From: Bin87 sp965203195 | GTDB taxonomy: Bacteria > Chloroflexota > Dehalococcoidia > Lucifugimonadales > UBA3495 | NCBI GenBank assembly: GCA_965203195.1 | Contig: OZ241860.1 | Location: 2,666,001 to 2,730,000 of the forward strand | Reading direction: 5' to 3' | Length of the DNA: 64,000 nt | Part shown: piece by piece, positions 43,437 to 51,576 of the stretch | Layout: every line of letters starts with the position of its first letter | Numbering within the stretch: position 1 is the stretch's first letter | Notes under the pieces: generated by a model | Told to the model about the DNA's origin: nothing | What the model saw: only the letters and a program-made list of their open reading frames with translations | Database searches by the model: none | Made by a program: the position numbers and the translations under genes

Positions 43437-44014
43437 CCGCCGCCACCCAAATGAACCGGGCGGCCGTTGAAGTCGCCATCGGAACCGTGCTCAAGTACAT
43501 CGACGAGGACAGCGGACGCGAAGGGCTCTGGCGCACCCCCGAGCGCGTCGCCAATATGTACGCCGAACTTTTCGCCGGCGTCGGCAAAAACCCCGCCGCC
43601 GAAATCGACGCCGTATTTTCCGATGCTGTCACCCCCGACCCGGTGGTGTTGCGCGCCATCCCCTTTTACTCAATGTGCGAACACCACCTGCTCCCCTTCT
43701 TCGGCCACGCCAGCCTGGCCTATGTCCCCAACCGCCACATCGCCGGCATCAGCAAAATCGCCCGCGCCCTGGACATCGCCGCCCGGCGCCTGCAAGTGCA
43801 GGAAAGGCTCACCGCCCAGCTGGCCCAGGCCGTCCTGGAACGCGTGCAGCCCGCCGCCGTCGCCTGCCGCATTGAAGCCGAACACCTCTGTATGTCAATG
43901 CGCGGCATACAGAAGCCGGGCCACCGCGTAGTAACCAGCGCCGTCCGCTGGCAGATCGACGAAACCGCCGCCGGCTACTCCCGTCGGGAACTGCTGGCGC
44001 TGCTGACCCAGTGA
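43433..44014 (+). CDS. folE: GTP cyclohydrolase I
   Basis: 193 aa. Zinc and active-site residues Cys82, His84, His85 (MCEHHLLPF) and Cys153 (AEHLCMSMRGIQKPG) are present, and YVPNRHIAGISKIAR is typical. It makes dihydroneopterin triphosphate for folate or other pterins. Start overlaps thrC by four bases, so translation is coupled. Confidence 0.96.
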   Translation: MTAATQMNRAAVEVAIGTVLKYIDEDSGREGLWRTPERVANMYAELFAGVGKNPAAEIDAVFSDAVTPDPVVLRAIPFYSMCEHHLLPFFGHASLAYVPNRHIAGISKIARALDIAARRLQVQERLTAQLAQAVLERVQPAAVACRIEAEHLCMSMRGIQKPGHRVVTSAVRWQIDETAAGYSRRELLALLTQ

Positions 44015-44026
44015 GGGATACGGTCT

Positions 44027-45031
44027 ATGCCGGAACCCCAGACGCTCGCCCCCCTAACCTCCTTTGAGCAGATCCGCCCCCAGTGGCAGGAACTGCTGCC
44101 CCGCGCCGCCGTGAACCACCTGTACATCACCCCGGCCTGGCAGGAGCTGTGGTGGGAATCCTTCCGCAACGGACGCAACCTGGCCGGGTTCTATCAAACC
44201 GACGCCGCCGGCGCTGTCACCGCCATCGCCTCCCTCTCCCGCTGCGGCGGCGACTACACCCTCGTCGGCAACAGCGACACCTTTGACTACAACGACTTCA
44301 TCGTCGCCGCCGGCAGCGAAGCCGCTTTCTACCCGGCGCTCCTGGACGCCATCGCCGCCCACGGCGGCCGCCGCCTGAACCTCTACTCCATCGCCGAGGA
44401 TTCCCCCACCCTGACCATGCTGCCCGCAATGGCCTCGGCACGCGGCTACGCCGTTGACATCGCCCAGGAGGATGTGGCCCCGCGCTGCACCTTTGCCGGC
44501 GGCTGGGATGACTATCTGGCCGGTTTGACCAAGAAAGACCGCCACGAACTGCGCCGCAAGCTCCGCCGTCTGGAGAGCCACCCCAACTGGCGATGGTACT
44601 GCCTTTCCCAACCCGCCGAGGCCGCCGCCCGTATGGACACCTTCCTGGACCTGATGCGCCGCAGCGACGCCGACAAGGCCGAGTTCCTGACCCCGGAACG
44701 GGAAGCCTTTTTCCGCCGCATGGCCGCCGTCACCGCCAGCACCGGCATCCTGCGCCTGTTCTTTATGGAAATGGACGACCAGCCCGTGGCCGCCTCCCTC
44801 TGCCTGGATTACGACGGCGTCCGTATGCTCTACAACAGCGGCCACGACCCGGAATACCGCTACTACAGCGTTGGCCTGCTGCTGCATTCCCTCTGCCTGC
44901 GCGATGCCCTGGAACGCGGCTACCGCTACTTTGACTTTCTGCGCGGCAACGAGCCCTACAAATACCGCTTGGGCGGGCGCGATCATCGTATCTATCGCAT
45001 CGCTCTGGAACGGAACGGGGAGGAGGGATAG
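44027..45031 (+). CDS. BioF2/CelD-like GNAT-fold acyltransferase
   Basis: 334 aa, two GNAT-like halves. NHLYITPAWQELWWESF at the start and KKDRHELRRKLRRLE then LFFMEMDDQPVAASLCLDYDG and YYSVGLLLHSLCLRDALERGYRYFDFLRGNEPYKYRLGG at the end match the CelD/BcsL/FemAB-like acyltransferase family (PF13480 type). Such proteins acylate sugars or peptides in envelope polymers. It is followed directly by a glycosyltransferase and a membrane protein, so an envelope role is plausible. GGGATACGG lies before the ATG. Confidence 0.82.
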   Translation: MPEPQTLAPLTSFEQIRPQWQELLPRAAVNHLYITPAWQELWWESFRNGRNLAGFYQTDAAGAVTAIASLSRCGGDYTLVGNSDTFDYNDFIVAAGSEAAFYPALLDAIAAHGGRRLNLYSIAEDSPTLTMLPAMASARGYAVDIAQEDVAPRCTFAGGWDDYLAGLTKKDRHELRRKLRRLESHPNWRWYCLSQPAEAAARMDTFLDLMRRSDADKAEFLTPEREAFFRRMAAVTASTGILRLFFMEMDDQPVAASLCLDYDGVRMLYNSGHDPEYRYYSVGLLLHSLCLRDALERGYRYFDFLRGNEPYKYRLGGRDHRIYRIALERNGEEG

Positions 45032-46294
45032 GTGTCCGATTCAAACCCCAACTGCCCTGACTCGGCGGCCCGCGTGGCCCTGCTGGCCTACCATGCCTGC
45101 CCGCTGGCCGCCCCGGGGCAGGGCAAGGCCGGCGGGATGAACGTCCACGTCCGGGAACTGGCCCGCGCCCTGGCCGGCCGCGGTGTGCCGGTGGACATCT
45201 TCACCCGCGCCCACCCCGCCGCCGGAGACGCCCCCCACATCGCCGCCGGCGTCAATGTGATCCACCTCCCCGCCGGTCCGCCCGATGCGCCCCTGTCGGA
45301 GCAGTTCCGCTACCTGCCCGACTTCGTAGCCGGAATGCGCGCCTACCGCCGGTCGCAACGGGCCCAATACCGCGCCGTCCATTCCCACTACTGGTTAAGC
45401 GGCTTGGCCGGACGGGATTTCGCCGCCGCCCTCGGCGCCCCGCATTTGGTCACTTTTCACACCCTGTCTCGCGTCAAAATGCAGTCCCGCTCCGGGGAAC
45501 GCGAGCCGGACATCCGGCAGCGCTCGGAAGCGGCAATCATCGCCGCCGCCGACCGCGTCATCGCCTTCAGCCCCCACGAACGCGACGCCATGACCCGGCT
45601 GTACGGCGCCGACCCCGCCCGCATTGAGCTGGTTCCTTGCGGCGTCGACCTGTCCCGTTTCCGCCCCCTGGGCCGCGCCCAGGCCCGCCGCGAACTGGGC
45701 CTCAACGGCCACAAGGTGCTGCTCTATGTAGGCCGCATTGAGGCCCTCAAGGGCGTCGACCTGCTGCTGCACACCGCCGCCCATCTGGAAGCCGACGAAG
45801 CCGTGCAGGTGCTGGTAGTGGGCGCCGCCGCCGCCGGCAGCGATGAGATTGCCCGTCTCCGCCAAATGGCCGACGACCTCAACTTGGGCGACGCCGTTGA
45901 ATTCGTCGGCCGTGTCCCCCAGGAACGCCTGGCGTGGTACTACTCCGCCGCCGACGCTTGCGTGGTGCCGTCTTTCTACGAAAGCTTCGGCCTGTCGGCC
46001 CTGGAAAGCATGGCCTGCGGCACGCCCGTAGTAGCCTCCCGCGTCGGCGGACTGCCCACCATCGTACAGCACGGGCGCACTGGCTATCTGAAATCCTGGC
46101 GCTGCCCGGAAGCTTTCGCCCACTCGCTGGAAATGATAATGGCCAACCGCAGCCTACAGGACAGCATGGGCCAGGCTGCCCGGCGCCGCGCCGAAAGCCT
46201 CAGCTGGGACGGCGTAGCCGGCCAGCTGCTGGCGCTGTACCACCGGCTGGCGGCATCGCATCCGCATCCCGCCGGCGCCCCGGCGGCTCTATGA
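45032..46294 (+). CDS. Family 4 glycosyltransferase (MshA-like)
   Basis: 420 aa, GT-B fold. The acceptor half has LAYHACPLAAPGQGKAGGMNVHVRELARAL; the donor half has VPCGVDLSRFRPL, LLYVGRIEALKGVDLLL and the E-x7-E motif in FYESFGLSALESMACGTPVV. Closest in look to MshA and sucrose-phosphate-synthase-type enzymes, which use UDP-sugars. The GTG start directly follows the stop of the acyltransferase, with GGAGGGAT as ribosome site. Its stop overlaps the next start (ATGA). Confidence 0.9.
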   Translation: MSDSNPNCPDSAARVALLAYHACPLAAPGQGKAGGMNVHVRELARALAGRGVPVDIFTRAHPAAGDAPHIAAGVNVIHLPAGPPDAPLSEQFRYLPDFVAGMRAYRRSQRAQYRAVHSHYWLSGLAGRDFAAALGAPHLVTFHTLSRVKMQSRSGEREPDIRQRSEAAIIAAADRVIAFSPHERDAMTRLYGADPARIELVPCGVDLSRFRPLGRAQARRELGLNGHKVLLYVGRIEALKGVDLLLHTAAHLEADEAVQVLVVGAAAAGSDEIARLRQMADDLNLGDAVEFVGRVPQERLAWYYSAADACVVPSFYESFGLSALESMACGTPVVASRVGGLPTIVQHGRTGYLKSWRCPEAFAHSLEMIMANRSLQDSMGQAARRRAESLSWDGVAGQLLALYHRLAASHPHPAGAPAAL

Positions 46295-47058
46295 TACGCG
46301 CGGGTCTGCGCCGGATCGCGCCCCGGCCTTCGCCCGCCCCGCCTCAGGGCGGTGGGCCGCACCACGACGCCCATTCCCGCATCAGCCTCGCCGCCGGCAT
46401 AATGCGCCACCTGCAAGGGCGCCTGGTGGCCGGCATCCTCGTCTTCGTCCCGCTTATCGTTACCTACTTCGTCTTCAGCTTCTTCTATGACTTCATATCA
46501 TCGCTGCTCGACCCCGTCATCGCCGGGCTGAACATACCCAACGTGGACGGCAGTCTGGACGTGGCCGATGTAGTCGAAATCGTAGTCATACTGGTAATCG
46601 TCTATATCGCCGGGCTGCTCATCAGCTGGGCCGCCACCAAGCTGCTGATCAACGCCGTCCACGATCTTATCGGCAAGCTGCCTGTACTCGGCCCCGTGTA
46701 CCGCACCACCCGCCAGGGCATAGAGTTCCTGTCCGATACCCAGCAGCAATCCTACCGCGGCGTGGTGCTGATCGAATTCCCCCGGATGGGCGTCTATTCC
46801 ATCGGGCTGATCACCTCCAACCTGGGACTGCTCAACGGGGTTGAGGAACACCTCTCCATATATGTGCCCACCACCCCGGTGCCTTCGTCCGGGTATCTGG
46901 TGGTGGTGCCCGCCAGCAAGGTCACGCCCACCGACATCAGCGTGGACGAAGCAATGCGGATGATCATATCCGGCGGGATTCTGGCCGGAGACATTTTCAC
47001 CGACCGGGTCACCACGCGCCCGGCCAAATCCGGCTGGCCCGGCCGCCACTGGCTATGA
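46291..47058 (+). CDS. DUF502 membrane protein
   Basis: 255 aa. A cytoplasmic lead of 45 residues is followed by RLVAGILVFVPLIVTYFVFSFFYDF, a second membrane helix (VVEIVVILVIVYIAGLLISW) and a soluble domain with IPLGPVYRTTRQ-like PVLGPVYRTTRQGIEFL and VEEHLSIYVPTTPVPSSGYLVVVP. This is the DUF502 family (PF04367), widespread and uncharacterised. Start overlaps the glycosyltransferase stop by four bases. Confidence 0.88.
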   Translation: MIRAGLRRIAPRPSPAPPQGGGPHHDAHSRISLAAGIMRHLQGRLVAGILVFVPLIVTYFVFSFFYDFISSLLDPVIAGLNIPNVDGSLDVADVVEIVVILVIVYIAGLLISWAATKLLINAVHDLIGKLPVLGPVYRTTRQGIEFLSDTQQQSYRGVVLIEFPRMGVYSIGLITSNLGLLNGVEEHLSIYVPTTPVPSSGYLVVVPASKVTPTDISVDEAMRMIISGGILAGDIFTDRVTTRPAKSGWPGRHWL

Positions 47059-47140
47059 TGACCACGGAATGACACGGCGCGGCTTATTCACCGGCCCCGC
47101 GCCCTGCTATAATCCCCCCAGCATTTACGGAGGCTTCACT

Positions 47141-47932
47141 ATGGACTTGCAACTGAACGGGAAAGTCGCCATCGTGGGCGGCGCCAGCAAGGGGCTGGGC
47201 CGGGCCTGCGCCGAAGCCTTGGCTGAGGAAGGCGCGCGCGTGTCCATCTGCTCCCGCACCGCCGCCGACCTGGAACGCGCCGCCGATGAAATCCGCGCCG
47301 CCACCGGCGCCGATATTTTCACCTTCGCCGGCGACCTGGACCGCGAGGAAACCATCGCGGAACTGGTGGCCCGCACCGCCGCCCACTTCGGGCAAATCGA
47401 CATTATGGTGAACAACTCCGGCGGCCCGCCCCAGGCCTACGCCAAAGATTCCACCGAGGAGCTCTGGCAGACCTCCGCCAACCGCTCCCTGTTCTTCTTC
47501 GCCCGGATGACCCGCGAGGCCCTGCCCCACCTGCGCGCTCAGGGCGGCGGCCGGATCATCAACATCCTCGCCAGCACCGTCTATACGCCCATACCCAACC
47601 TGGCCCTGTCCGCCGCCACCCGCATGGGCGTCATCGGCTTTATGAAAAACCTGTCCGACGACCTGGGCCGGGAAAACATCCTCATCAACAACGTCTGCCC
47701 CGGCAGCATTATGTCGGAGCGGATGATGGAAAATGTGGAGGACCGCGCCCGTACCCTGGGCATTCCCGTTGCGGACGCCCTGGCCCAGCGGGCCGAACAG
47801 ACGGCGCTGAAACGGATTGGCGAACCCCGCGAGCTGGCCTACCTGGTGGCCTTCCTGGCCTCCTCCCGCTCCAGCTACATCACCGGCGCCACGATGCTGG
47901 TGGATGGCGGCCTGGTGCGGTCGGTAATGTAG
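47141..47932 (+). CDS. Short-chain dehydrogenase with altered active site
   Basis: 263 aa classical SDR. NAD(P) site GGASKGLGRA, NNSGG, and NNVCPGSIMSERM are present. Where the YxxxK pair should stand the sequence reads LALSAATRMG, so Tyr is replaced by a non-Tyr residue and Lys by Arg. A known FabG-like subgroup shares this SxxxR pattern; whether it is active on ketones is unclear. ACGGAGG is 8 bases before the ATG, and a TATAAT at 47108-47113 may be its own -10 box. Confidence 0.85.
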   Translation: MDLQLNGKVAIVGGASKGLGRACAEALAEEGARVSICSRTAADLERAADEIRAATGADIFTFAGDLDREETIAELVARTAAHFGQIDIMVNNSGGPPQAYAKDSTEELWQTSANRSLFFFARMTREALPHLRAQGGGRIINILASTVYTPIPNLALSAATRMGVIGFMKNLSDDLGRENILINNVCPGSIMSERMMENVEDRARTLGIPVADALAQRAEQTALKRIGEPRELAYLVAFLASSRSSYITGATMLVDGGLVRSVM

Positions 47933-48010
47933 CCGGCCTACGATGCGCCGCCCGGTAATGTAGCCGTCAAGAATGCAGCCGGAATCCGCCGCAATGCCGG
48001 TCAGTGTGGA

Positions 48011-48367
48011 ATGACTGCCCCGCAGAGAACGCCCCCGCCGGAGCCGTCGGACGCCGCCGGCTATGTAGCCCGGGGCAACCGCTATAGCCGCAATGGCGTG
48101 TACGAGCGCGCCATCGCCGACTATACCGCCGCCATTGCCCTGGACGCCGGGCTGGCCGACGCCTGGTTCAACCGGGGCATCTCCTGGTACGAGGTCGGCG
48201 ACTACGCCCAATCCATCGCCGACCTGACCGAAGCCATCCGCCTCAACCCGGAGGACGACAACTACTATTCCCGGCGCTCCCTGTCCTATCTGTTCCACGA
48301 CCAGCCCGAAGCGGCCCAAGCCGATATGGACGCCAGCGAAGCCATCCGCCTCCGCGCCTGGCAGTAA
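48011..48367 (+). CDS. TPR-repeat protein
   Basis: 118 aa. About three tetratricopeptide repeats: GNRYSRNGVYERAIADYTAAIALDAG, WFNRGISWYEVGDYAQSIADLTEAIRLNP, and a final one ending ADMDASEAIRL. A protein-protein interaction module. Stands alone between the SDR gene and the restriction cassette. Confidence 0.8.
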   Translation: MTAPQRTPPPEPSDAAGYVARGNRYSRNGVYERAIADYTAAIALDAGLADAWFNRGISWYEVGDYAQSIADLTEAIRLNPEDDNYYSRRSLSYLFHDQPEAAQADMDASEAIRLRAWQ

Positions 48368-48413
48368 CCCCCAACCGACACGCCGTCGCCGCGCCATACC
48401 CGGAAGCCCCATT

Positions 48414-49187
48414 ATGACTACTCCGAGGATGAGCAAAAAGCAGCAGGTCATCGCCCGCCTGTACGAAAGCTGCCGGGCAAACGGCGACTTTACATTCCAT
48501 AACAATGCCGTCAGGGAAACAGCGGCAGCCGTAGGTTTCGGGAATCCTTTTGACGCCACGAAAATTGACCACTCGGCCCTTTTGCCCGACGCGCTGGTGA
48601 GGGATGATGTTTTTGTGGTGCATATGGGCCGGGGTTGGCATCGGTTCGTCTCCGGCATCAGCGTCGGCTATCACGAATTTGAGCCTGTCCCCGATGAACG
48701 GCGCTGCCAGTGGCCCTACCGCCGCAGCATTCTGAACAACATAAACGCCAGCGAAAGCAACATCCTGTCCGTGGGGTATAATCAGCGCATCATCCACGAT
48801 TTCCTCTACGAGGACATCACCGCGTCGCCCAAAGTGTACGGCTCCAACCGCACGCAAATGCCGCTGGACTACCGCATCGGCACTGACCGCATCAACGCCG
48901 CGCGCGTGCAGGTGGAAATTGACCTCACCCTGGAGTACCTGGGGGCGATAACCGCCTTTGAGGCCAAGAACGGCGAACCGGACGATTTCAATGTGTTCCA
49001 GCTGTTCAATCCCTATCGCTACTACCGCCGGGTTACGCAAAGCCCGCCGGTGACCGCCATTAACTGCTGCTACCTGTTGCGGCAGGACGACCGCCTGCGC
49101 CTTTACCTGTATTCATTCACCGACCCGCAAAGCCCCGGTTCAATCCGGCTGGAGCGCAACGCCGAGTACACGCTGGTGCCCCGATGA
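48414..49187 (+). CDS. Probable type II restriction endonuclease
   Basis: 257 aa. The N-terminal SKKQQVIARLYESCRANGDFTFHN looks like a DNA-reading helical domain. The centre has a PD-(D/E)XK-type core: Asp170 in QVEIDLTLEY and the ExK pair Glu183/Lys185 in AFEAKNG, followed by FNVFQLFNPYRYY. The gene overlaps the DNA methyltransferase start by four bases, the usual organisation of a type II system. The recognition sequence cannot be told. GC is lower than in the flanking housekeeping genes, which suggests acquisition. Confidence 0.75.
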   Translation: MTTPRMSKKQQVIARLYESCRANGDFTFHNNAVRETAAAVGFGNPFDATKIDHSALLPDALVRDDVFVVHMGRGWHRFVSGISVGYHEFEPVPDERRCQWPYRRSILNNINASESNILSVGYNQRIIHDFLYEDITASPKVYGSNRTQMPLDYRIGTDRINAARVQVEIDLTLEYLGAITAFEAKNGEPDDFNVFQLFNPYRYYRRVTQSPPVTAINCCYLLRQDDRLRLYLYSFTDPQSPGSIRLERNAEYTLVPR

Positions 49188-50068
49188 ACCCCTTGCCCCA
49201 AAAATACCGCAACCGCGTCGTCAACGACGACGTTATGGCCGTCCTCCGGGATTTGCCCGACGGGTGCGTTGACCTGATTTACGGCGACCCCGACTACAAC
49301 GCCGGCATCGCCTACGACGGACGCACTTTTACGACCTCGTGGAATGATTATGTCGACTGGTACATTGCGCTGGCGGCCGAATGTCTGCGGGTGCTGCGTA
49401 CTGACGGCAACCTCTTTTTTATCAACTACCCCCGGCAGAACGCCTACCTGCGCGTCAAGTACCTGGACGAACACGCCTACTCCGTCCACGACTATGTCTG
49501 GGTCTATAACACCAACGTGGGCCACACCAGCCGCCGCTTTACCACCGCGCACCGCTCCATCCTGCACGCCACCAAGTCCCGGCGCAACCGCTTTTACAAG
49601 GAACAGGTAGCCCAACCCTACCAGAACCCTACCGACCGCCGCATCAAGGAACGCCTCCGGCAGGGCCACAAGGGCCGGATGCCCTATTCCTGGCTGAACT
49701 TCAACCTAGTCAAGAATGTATCCCGCCGCAAGACCAGCCACCCCTGCCAGATACCGGAAGGGCTTTCCGAACTGCTCCTAAAGTGCTGCACCCTTCCGGG
49801 CGATACGGCGTTCATCCTGTTCGGCGGCAGCGGCTCCGAAGTCGTGCAGGCCCAAAACCTCGGCCTGACCTACCTGACCTGCGAGATGCAGCCCCAGTAC
49901 TGCGAAATCATCGCCAGCCGGCTGCGCAACGACGGCGAAATCGAGCCGGCCTACCGCCACCCTGCCCAGTTAAAACGCTATAATGGGGCGCCGCCGGACA
50001 GCGACCTTGCCGACCTCCAGCGGCAGATGCTGGAACGGCAGAAAATTTGCGGGAGAATCGCGTCGTGA
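49184..50068 (+). CDS. DNA methyltransferase, beta-class N4/N6 type
   Basis: 294 aa. Catalytic motif IV GDPDYN (34-39) near the N-terminus, and the AdoMet-binding FxGxG-like motif FILFGGSGSE near residue 205, give the beta-class order IV to I. TSHPCQIPEGLSELLLKCC before motif I is typical. The DPDY form is an uncommon variant of (D/N/S)PP(Y/F). It should methylate adenine N6 or cytosine N4 in the site cut by the neighbouring endonuclease. Coupled at both ends by four-base overlaps (ATGA and GTGA). Confidence 0.88.
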   Translation: MNPLPQKYRNRVVNDDVMAVLRDLPDGCVDLIYGDPDYNAGIAYDGRTFTTSWNDYVDWYIALAAECLRVLRTDGNLFFINYPRQNAYLRVKYLDEHAYSVHDYVWVYNTNVGHTSRRFTTAHRSILHATKSRRNRFYKEQVAQPYQNPTDRRIKERLRQGHKGRMPYSWLNFNLVKNVSRRKTSHPCQIPEGLSELLLKCCTLPGDTAFILFGGSGSEVVQAQNLGLTYLTCEMQPQYCEIIASRLRNDGEIEPAYRHPAQLKRYNGAPPDSDLADLQRQMLERQKICGRIAS

Positions 50069-50790
50069 GCGGAAATACCCAATGGGCGCAGGTACTGTCT
50101 GCGCTCAAAGATCTGGGCGGCATTGCCACCCTGTCGCAGCTGAATAACGCTCTGATGGCGCCGGGAGGAGCCGCCAGAAACTGGGCTACCAGAACCCCGG
50201 AAGCGACTATACGCCGCATTGTACGGCAGAAGTCGGAACATTTTCACGTCCTGAAACCGGGTCTGTACTGCCTGCAAGAACTCGCCCCACGTCTGGAGCA
50301 GGATTACGCGTTGCCGCCAGAGGGAGATATTCCGCCGGCGGTAGCAAACCGCAACCACTGGTACTACCAGGGTTTGCTCGTTGAAATCGGCAACGCGCGG
50401 GGCTACACGACCTATGTGCCACCGCAAGACAAGAACCGCACTTTCGGCAACCAGCGGCTCGGCGATATTTGCAACACAATGGCGTTGCCCAGATTCGGTT
50501 ACGCCGACTTTTTGCGGAGAGCCCGAACCGTCGATGTCATCTGGTTTAACCGGCGCGCTATGCCGTCCGAAATGTTTGAAGTCGAAATGTCCGGCGATAT
50601 GCTCAACTCATTGAGCAAGTTCAACGAACTGCGCGATTTCTACGCCCAGTTCAAAATCGTCGCCCCGTCGCTCCGCCGTAGGCATTTTGCCGACCGGATT
50701 GAAATGGACACTTTCCACGATATTCGTGGGCGTGTCGCATTTATGGAAATTGACGACCTGGAACAAAGGCACATTCGCGGGAGATGGTAA
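50065..50790 (+). CDS. Probable second nuclease of the cassette (wHTH plus PD-(D/E)XK-like)
   Basis: 241 aa. Residues 1-75 form a winged-helix-like domain (TQWAQVLSALKDLGGIATLSQLNNAL ... LKPGLYCL). Residues 98-215 look like an endonuclease core: WYYQGLLVEIGNARGYTTYVP, then Asp157 in TVDVIWFN and the ExE pair in MFEVEMSG (172-174). The family has relatives annotated as restriction-enzyme-related. GTG at 50065 with GGGAG 9 bases upstream is preferred to TTG 50047. It overlaps the methyltransferase stop. Confidence 0.68.
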   Translation: MSGNTQWAQVLSALKDLGGIATLSQLNNALMAPGGAARNWATRTPEATIRRIVRQKSEHFHVLKPGLYCLQELAPRLEQDYALPPEGDIPPAVANRNHWYYQGLLVEIGNARGYTTYVPPQDKNRTFGNQRLGDICNTMALPRFGYADFLRRARTVDVIWFNRRAMPSEMFEVEMSGDMLNSLSKFNELRDFYAQFKIVAPSLRRRHFADRIEMDTFHDIRGRVAFMEIDDLEQRHIRGRW

Positions 50791-50791
50791 A

Positions 50792-51016
50792 ATGACCACT
50801 GAGAACTCGGGCGACCGCCCCAAATACGCTTGTGCCGAGTGCGGCAATAACGAAGTCCGCGGCGACTTTGACACCTACCAGGTTTATCTTGCCGAGGGCG
50901 ACAAGCTGATCCACCTCCGTTCTGAGGCAACAGACCCTGGAATTCTGGCGCTTTACTGCAATGCGTGCGGTGCTGAGATCTGGCTTGAAGACCTGGATGA
51001 GATAGAAATAATTTAG
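50792..51016 (+). CDS. Small zinc-ribbon protein
   Basis: 74 aa. Two Cys pairs (CAECG near residue 14 and CNACG near residue 58) form a zinc ribbon around a Tyr/Asp-rich middle; the end is acidic (LEDLDEIEII). GGGAG about 9 bases before the ATG. It starts one base after the second nuclease gene, so it is part of the cassette. It could be a regulator or a small DNA-binding partner; no family recognised. Confidence 0.65.
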   Translation: MTTENSGDRPKYACAECGNNEVRGDFDTYQVYLAEGDKLIHLRSEATDPGILALYCNACGAEIWLEDLDEIEII

Positions 51017-51137
51017 CCGGAATGCCTCAGGTCTGCCAACCAACATTTCCGGCCAAGGCTATGGTTGCGGTATATCTCAATTGTCCGGTTGCTTTGCCGG
51101 CTAACCGGACGGCCTTGGCGTAGGGATACCGATTTGA

Positions 51138-51267
51138 GGGGCAGCCATCCGAAAGCCACCTCCACCGGCATTCCGATGTGGACAGCGCGTGAATCGCCGT
51201 CCACGATGCTGGTGAGCGTTCCCACGCCCTCCTCCGCTACCACCGGCGCCGGCGCATAAGGCGTCAT
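51138..51267 (-). pseudogene. Fragment of a DUF35 OB-fold protein
   Basis: The minus-strand frame reads PYAPAPVVAEEGVGTLTSIVD, then SRAVHIGMPVEVAFGWLPL, which matches the end of a DUF35 OB fold (compare IQIGMPVTMSFRKL in the gene at 541-2058). The zinc ribbon and first half of the fold are missing upstream, and the downstream part runs out of homology near 51138. A decayed remnant. Confidence 0.6.
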
Positions 51268-51492
51268 TCCGGTTTGCGGCGGCCCAAAAACCGCCGGCAG
51301 CAGAGCGGCGTTATAGCGGCGCCAATGTGATGCGCCGGAGTTGGCTGCCGGCTGTCCTGCTAGGCGGCAGGCAGCAAGGAACCTGGCGAACCGGAACTAG
51401 GGCGGCATAACGGGGAGCCGCATTCGGAGTAGCGCGTGGGAGTTTGAGGCGTTTGGCGCGCTGAGCGGCAAATACCCGACGCCGCCCGCCGT
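51268..51492. other. Intergenic stretch without a supported gene
   Basis: About 225 bases between the DUF35 fragment and the pncB promoter. Short frames on both strands have no ribosome sites. It may hold more decayed coding sequence, but no family could be matched. Confidence 0.4.
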
Positions 51493-51521
51493 TTGACACC
51501 GCCCCCGGCCCGCCGGATAAT
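51493..51521 (+). promoter_or_regulatory. Promoter of the pncB-etf pair
   Basis: TTGACA (51493-51498) and GATAAT (51516-51521) are 17 bases apart, about 55 bases before the pncB ATG. Confidence 0.65.
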
Positions 51522-51576
51522 GTAGAACGGCCACATCTCGCCCAGCGCCCCCCTATGCCCGTGCGTCCGTATCCAA

